DNA of 64,000 nucleotides from Rhodamnia argentea (taxonomy: Eukaryota; Streptophyta; Magnoliopsida; Myrtales; Myrtaceae), in assembly GCF_020921035.1 (NCBI RefSeq), contig NC_063160.1, forward strand, positions 16,953,095 to 17,017,094, written 5' to 3'. Below are positions 56,101 to 64,000 of the stretch, piece by piece. Position numbers and translations under genes: made by a program. The stretch's first letter is position 1, and each line of letters opens with the position of its first letter. The notes beneath the pieces were generated by a model. The model was not told the DNA's origin and did no database searches. It saw nothing but the letters and a program-made list of their open reading frames with translations.

Positions 56101-59100
56101 ATGAGCCAATTCAGGAGCTGGTGGAGCATATGTAGTTCTTGGTTCTGCATTCTGTGAGATGTCGAGAGTGATACCATCATTGAGGACAACCCCACCAATA
56201 GTACCTATCAGATGAGGCAAAAGGGCTGGTCTTAGTGAAAGAATGGTAAGAACATCATCCAGTGAAAACTGATGAAATTTCCAAAGAGAAATAAGACATA
56301 ATAACACGCACCTGCAAGAGGAAGAGCATGGAGAACTTTGACTTTTTCATGTCACGACTACAGATACTTGACCAATACTTACTGCCTTTAGCATGCTTGT
56401 CTAGCCACCTTGCAGCTACTCCTATAACAGTGATCATAACTCCACTAGATACCCTATACGAAATAGTCACAATGCCCAGCATAGGAGCAAAATCAGCTGA
56501 TGTTAATGCAAAAGAAAGTCAAGGTCAACTGAGGATGACAAGTACATACAAGCGGAGGTCTCTTTTTTAACTCTTAGTGCCTACTCATCAGCATAAAGTA
56601 GAACAACTACACCAAAGATGACAAAACTTCCATTTTCCTAATTGACAGTGACATGAGTAAGGCTTTTTCATGGTTGTTTCAGCATGCAAAAGCAACCTGA
56701 AGCTCTAAATGGAATATGTGGCCTAAAGAAAGAGTGTTTATATTAACATATGCGGAAGAAAAAAAGTAGGTAGAGGGAATACAAGCCCCATCCCCTCCAA
56801 AAGAAAGGAAATTGAAAAACATACTCATAACATGTGAAAGAACAAGTGCAGACTTGCCACTCTAATGCTCTGAAAAATAAGTCATAGCTTAGTAAAGTGA
56901 CATACACCAACGGATTATTATCAGGAATTTCAGCTGGCATCAATGTGAATCCAGACAGGAACCAACAGACCAAGCAAACAAAAGCTGGTATCTGAAATTT
57001 CCAAGGAATCAAGTAGAACAGATAACAAAAGGCAGTAACCCCCGCAAAAAGGAAACACCACGTATAGAGCTTCCTCTCGGTGAAGCTGTTAACCTGATGA
57101 ATAAATAGAGAGAAAATTTTAGGATGTAAAATTATCTATTCACCTGGGCCATTGCCAGGAGTTTGACTAGGTTCATCAAATTTACTTTTGCGTCCATACC
57201 AGGAATTCGGATATCATGACAGAGACAGCAAGGGTAGCTAGAAGTTTAAGGACATAATTTAACTTCTCTCCGCATAAGTATCTCCAAAGTGCTTTTAAAA
57301 ACTGATGCTCGCCAATTATCCGTGCCCAAAGAAATATGGTCATTGCAACGTATGCATGATAAAGAGGAGGAGATTGCTCCCAGAATAAAATCATAGACAC
57401 AAGTCCCATTGCAGCAAATCCACATACAAGTATCTGCCATGATAGGAGTTGAATGTCAATAAGAAGAACCTGGAAACAAATGCAAGAAGCAAAGTTTATC
57501 CATAAAATGGGAAAATAGATCCATCAGAAGGCCCATCCAAAAAAGAAAGAACTGTTTATCAGATAGAAGGCAACCATATTATATCCAAGAAAAATCCAGC
57601 TAGAAAGCAAAATGACAAAAACAAATTGACCAGAGTTTATGCCATAGGAGTTATTAGCAAAACAGTAACTTTTCTTACTAGTAACCACAAAAAGAGTTTC
57701 TCAAACAACAATGCTCCTATGATAAACCAAGAAAGGTCAAGAGTATGGCAGAAGCTGCAGGATCCTCTGATCACTTAAATCCCTTTTCACTCGTTCTAGT
57801 GACAACACTTCCACCGTGAATGTTGCCTCACACAACCCTGGCCCCAAGCTAAATTACTGTATGTTTCAGTCAGCTTGCAGTTTGCAATGCATAGCTGGAA
57901 AGGAATGTGATCCAGAAATTTAGTTTCTTGACATTTGTTTATGATGCCATGCCAAAATGTGTGCACATCTCATGTCTAGTTCTGTAGTTTTCTTTTGTCC
58001 CCCTAGTGGATAAGTTACATAGGAGGAGGAAGATAATAATTGAACTTCAGGCCTTTGGAATCCTGATAAGGGTGGACAACAGCTAGGCAAACCCTCCTTC
58101 CTCATGTCTGTGCTCTAATTGAATATGAAAACCACAAACAAGGCTTACACATTACTTTTCTGGTGCCTTTTTTCTGTTGCATTCCTTGCTCCTTTCGGAA
58201 TAGAATACCCGGCAATGAGGTATAGGATTGCAGCACATGGAGAACGAGATAGAGCATCCAACCAAAATATCCCAAAGTGATTACAGCCATAAGCATCAGC
58301 CAATCATAAGTTTGAAAATAATGAAGGCCTTCAAGAGCCAAACTCCTTAAATCTTCAGTTCGCTTCATTGCAGCTTTGTAATCTCTGATTGAGATCAGTT
58401 CCTCGATTTGGTCCACAACTGACATACAGTGTTGTAGTGGTTTGAATGGCTTGAAGAATAACGTATTTGCCTGCTTTATATCTGAACTTGTCAAGCCAAT
58501 AGTCAAAAGAAATTTTGTTGTCTCCTTTCAAACCATGCACATAAATCCGAAATTCAATATAAAAAGAAAAATCATGATAAGTACGTTAGCAAAATACGGC
58601 AGGTCATCTAAAGGAAATATATGCCAAGAGGATCTGCTTAACATTGTTAAAAAAAATAGAACATAGATATAATTTACAAGACTCTATCTGACATGTAATA
58701 CTATTGCCTAAGTGTCGAACAAAAATTATGTGAACAGAAAACCTGGGATTACATGTAAGAAATAAGGTAATTTTTCAAATGAAGACTGCAATGGTTCGAA
58801 ATTCCAAGTAAGCTTCCTTGAAAATCGTATTACCAAGACTGAACCTGACATGAGGATAGGATACATGATTTCCGAAGGAACTGGTTTAGTATTTGTTTCG
58901 TATTGGACAGCACCGCTTCAACTTCCTCTGCCTGCAAATGAAAGAAAAGGTTTCTTCTTGTTGCATCTGGAGATATCAACATAATTTGCTACACTAAGGA
59001 ATGAAGGTTCCGCGTTTTGTTTTAGATAAGAGAAATCATTTAATAAATAAAGTTGATCATACTTGTGACAAAATTCAACATCTTTAGATGTTATACTACT

Positions 59101-62100
59101 TAAAGCTCACCTCATTCATGTCGATGTATCCAAGAGGCAAATTTCCCACCGAGTTCATTGGACATGGCAAACCAAGAAGAGTTGACTGCCATAAAACAAA
59201 CAATAGAATTTATGAACAATCCGCGTAGGCTAACAAATTGAATAAATAAAACCAATCTGTTATACCATAAGAGGTGCAATATCAGCTTGATTGACATCCA
59301 CTCTTTCAATGCCACCAAGGCCCCACGCTGTAGGCGTTGCCATGTCATGCATATGCTCATCAACAAACCGGCCGTGATCAGAGTGGTCACTGACAAAAGC
59401 TGAATTGGGATATTTAACCCCAGCTCCCCAAACAACAAGGGGTGTGTCAGTGTTGGAGGGATGCCCATCTCCATGACTTCCTATCAGTTACACCTTAATC
59501 ATATTAGCTTCAGCATCTAAAAGGTACTGGAGAAAGAGAATGAATGAACAAGTATTTATGAGTGCCCGGCAGACTCCAAAAGAAAAAAAGCATGATGAGA
59601 GTCCTCATTGCCAAACAGCAAAAATATTATTTCTTAGGCTCCGTTTGTTTCGCGGAAAATGAATGACTTGGAAAACATTTTCTAAAAAATGATCAATTGT
59701 ACCGCTTGAAATAATTAGTCAATTGTAAATATTTTCATCGATGATAGCAACTTATGTTGAAAAATTTTCCTGAAAAATATCTTTTGTCCATTAATATTTC
59801 TAAGCAACACAGATCATTTTTTTGGAAATAGGCTCAAATGAGGCAGCAAGCACGAAACCACTATCCACTAAGCAATCGAGGTTAAATTCACTTCAAGTAC
59901 GATATCAACTCGAAGGTGCCGTTAGGCAAAAACTCTGCGGTCAGAAGTTAAATGGCCAAAACTATTGAATACACAATCAATTTAACCAGACTACAACTCT
60001 AGCTTTCCATGCAAATCAAGTTTCATATTTTGATTGGACATTGATAAAGAAATTCTTCGGCCCTATACAAAATTCAATATACAACATGTGAAACGAGAGA
60101 AATCGTGACCACTTCTACATTGATTAGATGAACCATTAGATTAATTTGCTGTTTGGCACACATGAATATAAGGGGAAAAGCTGAAAATGGATTCTCTGGT
60201 AGCGGACACAGATTTGCCAATTACAACCATCCAAAAAACCCTAGCAATGACTTGTGCTACATCATCTAACAGAGGCAAGTTCAGGAAATGCAAGGACAAA
60301 AGCAAGGAATTGAGTCAGAAATGCACACCCTAATTTTAGGAAAAGGATTACCACGAGAAAAAATTTACTGGACAACTTTGCATGTTTAGCAGAAAATTGG
60401 CCTCAGTAACTTTTTCCAGAAATGAAAAAAGAAAAACGTGTCATATCGAACCTTTGTCGCTCATTCCATGATCAGCTGTAAAAACATACGCAGTGCGATT
60501 ATCCTTGTAATAACCTTCAACGAGATCAAAAACACGTTTGGCAATGTGATCAACGACCTTAACATTGTTGAGATAGATGGATGAGAAGGGTCGATGAGCA
60601 TGTCCATTTGAGTCACAGCCCAGTAGATGGAGAAAGACAACCAGATTATCCTGATGAAGTGCTTCTCTCAAGTTCTCGTCAGCAAAAGACCTGTTCAAGA
60701 GGCTTTGAAATTGATCAAAAGACCACTCATCCAAAAAGGATGCATCTGCAACAGCAAAAGCAAATTATGAATATATGAGGTACAGAAAAAAGTTCAAGGA
60801 AAACAAGCACATCTAAACAGTTTCACCGATCTATGAAATGCAGCTCCCATTTTCGGCAAAAACACAAATACACTCTGACAGCAAATGGAGAGGAGTGATG
60901 AACAATATAATTTAGTCTATGTCAACAGTGAGGAGCCATTTAGGTGTGAATTAAAGTCATATTGACACCTGATGTGGCCGCATGTAGAAAGTGTAACGAG
61001 CACTAGCTTCAAAATTAGAGGAATTCCCAAAACAACAAGCACTAGTAATTTTAGATAAGGCATGCAATGCTCATTGAATCAACTGACAAAACATCCAGAT
61101 GCATTTAATAAGCAAAATCTTAGTTACAGACCAAGTAATAAGCAAAAACATGCCATAAGAATACTTTCTAAGATTACTCTTCTATGCATCTCTTAAGTTC
61201 AAGAGAGAGAGAGAGGTGCTCAGGTAATCACTCATAGACCGTAGGCTGAAAAATTACCATGGGAAGAACTAACAACCAAACACGAGTAGGCAATGAGCAA
61301 AGTTTAATTTTTAAGGTATCGCAAGAGAGGAGCTCAGGTAATCACTCATAGACTGTAGGTTCGTATGAGACGAAAAATAACCATTGGAAGAACTAACAAC
61401 CAAACATGAGTAATCAATGAGCAAAATTTAATTTTTGAGGTATCACAAGAGATGGAAGTTTTCTTAATCTCTTCGCAACTTACCAAATTCACATCAAACA
61501 GATTTTGAGTTCAACAGGTTTGAGCACATACCAGTTGCGAAGTCTTCAAACTCATGCGGATAGCTATTCCAAGTGCTATGTGGCAAGGCACTACAGAATA
61601 TAGGAACTATGTCTGGGCTACCAAAGGCATATGTATGTTTGCTTCTATTAAATACCGAGTCAAATTCAACAGGATTAGCTTTCCATCCTGCAAAAGGGAT
61701 GCCACCCATCAGTGAAGAGTCACACCACTTCAAGCACTCATTAGCAGATAGGAATCTAAGTTGGAAATGTTACATGCAACCGAAAAGTGTGATAAAATGG
61801 ACAAATAACTGACCTTTTGTCACAGCACTGGGATCCTCATAAAACCCAGCTATAAGAGAAACATGTCCAGGCCTTGATTCTGTAGGAGGACGAGCGTGTG
61901 ACACTCCCCACCGACCTCTTTCCTTAATTATACTTCTCAAGAAAGGTGCTCTAAAGTTTCCTTTCAAATCCGGCTCATAAAATTTATCCGCACGCAAGCC
62001 ATCCGCTGCAAGTTTAAATTTTCACCTGTGTCACAGAGTAACTCCTTGCTAGAAGTAACTGGCTCAGAGAAAGCTTTATCACCAACTTTGAAGCAATTAC

Positions 62101-62662
62101 AAAATGTCCAAGACAGTCTCCTCCACGACAATCACATAGAGAGAGAAACTAATAAAGATATCCCAAACTTTAACTTCAACACAGTTGAAAAGAACAAAAA
62201 CCAACAAAGAAGAAACAAACCTCTCCGCTTTCAAGTTTACAATAGCTAGCCCAAATCTTTCACTTGAAAACTAACAAACGCAGTCCAGGCAATGCAGTTT
62301 CCACTTACAGAGTTACATGAGCTAAGAAACAGTGGGAGCTTACACCCAAAAGGAAAAATGCAAACTTGACGTTGAATTCCCATAAAAGAAAAAACCCAAA
62401 CAGGTGGTGGGCGCAGCATCATACCGACGAAAAGAATGAGGCGCTTGGCGGGTGCGGAGAAGCGAGGAGCGACGGGATCCATGCCGTGGACAATGGGAGT
62501 CTTGAAGTAGATGTCGAATATGCTTAGCATGTACACGGCGTGTAGAGCCACGCCCAGGACCACAAGCCATCTCTCTCGTCTCCTCAGCCACCTCCTCTTT
62601 CTGCTGACGCCTTCTCTGGCTCGTGCATCGCCCATCCCCAAGATCCCATCTTCGACCCCCAT
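53160..62662 (-). CDS. PIGN: GPI ethanolamine phosphate transferase 1 (PIG-N/Mcd4), 18 exons
   Basis: Eighteen GT-AG exons give one open frame of 1000 residues: 62662-62425, 62005-61814, 61687-61532, 60745-60452, 59480-59266, 59185-59111, 58931-58845, 58470-58156, 57469-57200, 57093-56906, 56453-56312, 56204-56096, 55601-55499, 55380-55191, 54498-54400, 54317-54259, 53566-53461 and 53324-53160. One N-terminal membrane helix ([18 protein letters not shown]) precedes the lumenal alkaline-phosphatase-like domain: [22 protein letters not shown] with the likely nucleophile Thr121, TADHGMSD near 285, and [12 protein letters not shown]. The C-terminal half is the multi-span PigN domain ([53 protein letters not shown]). 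The enzyme adds ethanolamine phosphate to the first mannose of GPI precursors in the ER. The start MGVEDGILG matches plant orthologues. Confidence 0.95.
59637..59800. mobile_element. MITE-like sequence in a PIG-N intron
   Basis: GGCTCCGTTTGTTTCGCGGAAAATGAATGACTTGGAAAA (given in full only as start word GGCTCCGTTTG) opens an AT-rich fold-back stretch ending near GAAAAATTTTCCTGAAAAAT. It is related to the element at 18318-18554. It lies in the intron between exons 4 and 5 and does not touch the splice sites. Confidence 0.45.
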
Positions 62663-64000
62663 TGATCTTGTTTTTCTTGGGTGAATCAGCTCCTAGTATT
62701 CGTAGCATCAGATTGCTGCTACAACTCGTGCTAGTGGGTCGCTCGATCAGAAGCAGAGCTCAAATGGAAGCGCTTGGGCTCTGTTCGGCTCAACGACTCA
62801 TACAGAACGCATGCACAAGCCGCGAGAGGCGGCCACGGGGAAATTTGGCTGGTCAAAACCAAGAAAGTTGGAACCTTGGAAAGACATTTTGTTGAGCTGT
62901 TGAGGAAATATTATTTTCAGCTGGGGATGTTTGGTTTGGCATAAGCTAATCAGAAAATCCCTTTTTTTATTTTCTAGAATTTGTTGTTAAAAGTGAAAAA
63001 AAAAAGATTTAAAATAATAAGAGGATATAAATTAATTTCGAATCTTATTTTTTTTTTTTTGAAAACTTCAATGCATTAAAAAAAACTATAGTAACTCCGA
63101 TCTAAATAGCCAGCTCGAGTTCGACTATGTAAAATCTATCAATTTATCTGGAACGGCGAATAAGGATTTGAGATCCGTCATCCATGTCCCTTTTATCGGT
63201 CTCAAGGTGGGCATCTTACGATTGACTAAAGTGCCACGTAATTGATCATTTTATAGAGTGAAATCGATACCAAGTGGTTCTTCTCACTTAATTTGGATCC
63301 TCACTTTCCTCTTCTAATTACATAGAAAACATGATCCTGTACCCCATGTCACATTTGTAACAGCAGTCAGATGTTAGAATTTAAGATTAACCTAAACTCA
63401 TGTTACTACAAACTCTTTTTAATATGTAGTGACGAGTTCAAAATATATCCTCAAAACAAACAAACATAAACTTACAATTTCCAATGCTATTTAAAGAAAT
63501 TGGGCTTCTGTTGCCTCACTTCTACAGACACGACATTCTTTCAGTTGCCATGATCATGGCCAGAAAACGATTTGGTCATATGATCCAACCATGAGCATTG
63601 TATCCATGAACGGTTTCGAAATCGATACCGTGCCGCCTATCTTGGATTAGGAACAAAGATGAGCTGACGATAAGCTAAACAGTTTTCTTACTTAAAGCAG
63701 TTAGCAAGCTGATTCGTTCAACTGCTCAACGACTATTGTCCAGTTCATTTGTCTTCACGAGCACATGAAACACAATAAAAGTCATACAGAACCCAAACAT
63801 AGACCAGACAAACATATGGATACTACTACTAACTACTAATCATTCCTGGACCATCATATCTCCCCTGGAAGTCGTACACGATATGTAGTTACAATGCAGA
63901 ACCAGCAATTTTCCACCCTCTTCCAAACTTATCTAGCTACTGCGTTGTTTTGTTGTTGGACACCAGTGAGATTGATATGCTTAGAGATCATAAGATTCAC
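62663..64000. other. PIG-N upstream region and right-edge intergenic DNA
   Basis: The first 200 bases should hold the PIG-N leader and promoter. Beyond that the DNA is AT-rich, and I see no coding exon, RNA gene or element end up to the window edge. Confidence 0.45.

Noticed and set aside
56038-56307. ORF of 89 codons in the PIG-N region
   Set aside because: Wrong frame. The correct frame of 56204-56096 encodes [18 protein letters not shown], which matches PIG-N.
1-64000. CRISPR arrays, bacterial operons, tRNA or rRNA genes
   Set aside because: No regularly spaced short repeats with unique spacers, no ribosome-binding-site-led operons and no complete tRNA cloverleaf were seen. The only rRNA-like text is the 5S-derived part of the Cassandra LTR.

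Overview
The window is nuclear DNA of a flowering plant, almost certainly a eudicot. It has intron-containing genes with GT-AG junctions, AT-rich intergenic DNA full of nested transposons, and SAG101, an immune component of TIR-NLR signalling in dicots. A woody lineage such as Myrtaceae is only a guess. No bacterial, viral or organellar genes were seen. Two conserved genes frame the window. At the left edge are the last four exons of a CRM-domain (CRS1-YhbY) organelle splicing factor, best read as CFM2 (105-1496, +). At the right is a complete 18-exon PIG-N GPI ethanolamine-phosphate transferase (53160-62662, -). As I recall, the Arabidopsis orthologues are direct neighbours (At3g01370/At3g01380), so the roughly 52 kb between them would be lineage-specific expansion. 

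Between them, from left to right: a SAP12/13-type two-AN1 zinc-finger gene (7348-8050, -) and an intronless U-box/ARM E3 ligase of the PUB38-41 type (13415-15022, +). Next is a SAG101 copy with a frameshift (15915-18205, +), then an intronless class III peroxidase of the PER41/63 type with a one-base frameshift (21883-22889, +). After these comes a duplicated block with the order peroxidase, type I MADS, SAG101. Its parts are a peroxidase fragment (24460-24900), three MADS-box copies on 2.2 kb tandem units (only the first intact), SAG101-B (33796-36942, -), a peroxidase relic broken by two transposons, a fourth MADS copy (broken), and SAG101-C (46970-50575, -). SAG101-B and SAG101-C both have complete open frames across four exons. 

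Mobile DNA is abundant and can be dated by nesting. Two fold-back Mutator-like elements have perfect 9-bp target duplications (5183-6669, 20714-21606). A 6.2 kb Mutator-like element with a 10-bp duplication carries a decayed transposase plus an antisense GRF-type zinc-finger relic (39201-45436). A Cassandra-type solo LTR with a 5S-rRNA-like segment has a 5-bp duplication (38333-38691). A 2.3 kb solo LTR with a 5-bp duplication (25221-27540) sits inside an older inverted-repeat element. 

Functionally, the SAG101 copies point to EDS1-SAG101 immune signalling, PUB and SAP to stress and ubiquitin responses, the peroxidase to the cell wall, the MADS genes to reproductive development, CFM2 to chloroplast intron splicing, and PIG-N to GPI-anchor assembly in the ER. 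No wholly new system was found. The most interesting material is the SAG101 N-terminal variation, the MADS start-codon loss and the transposon stratigraphy.
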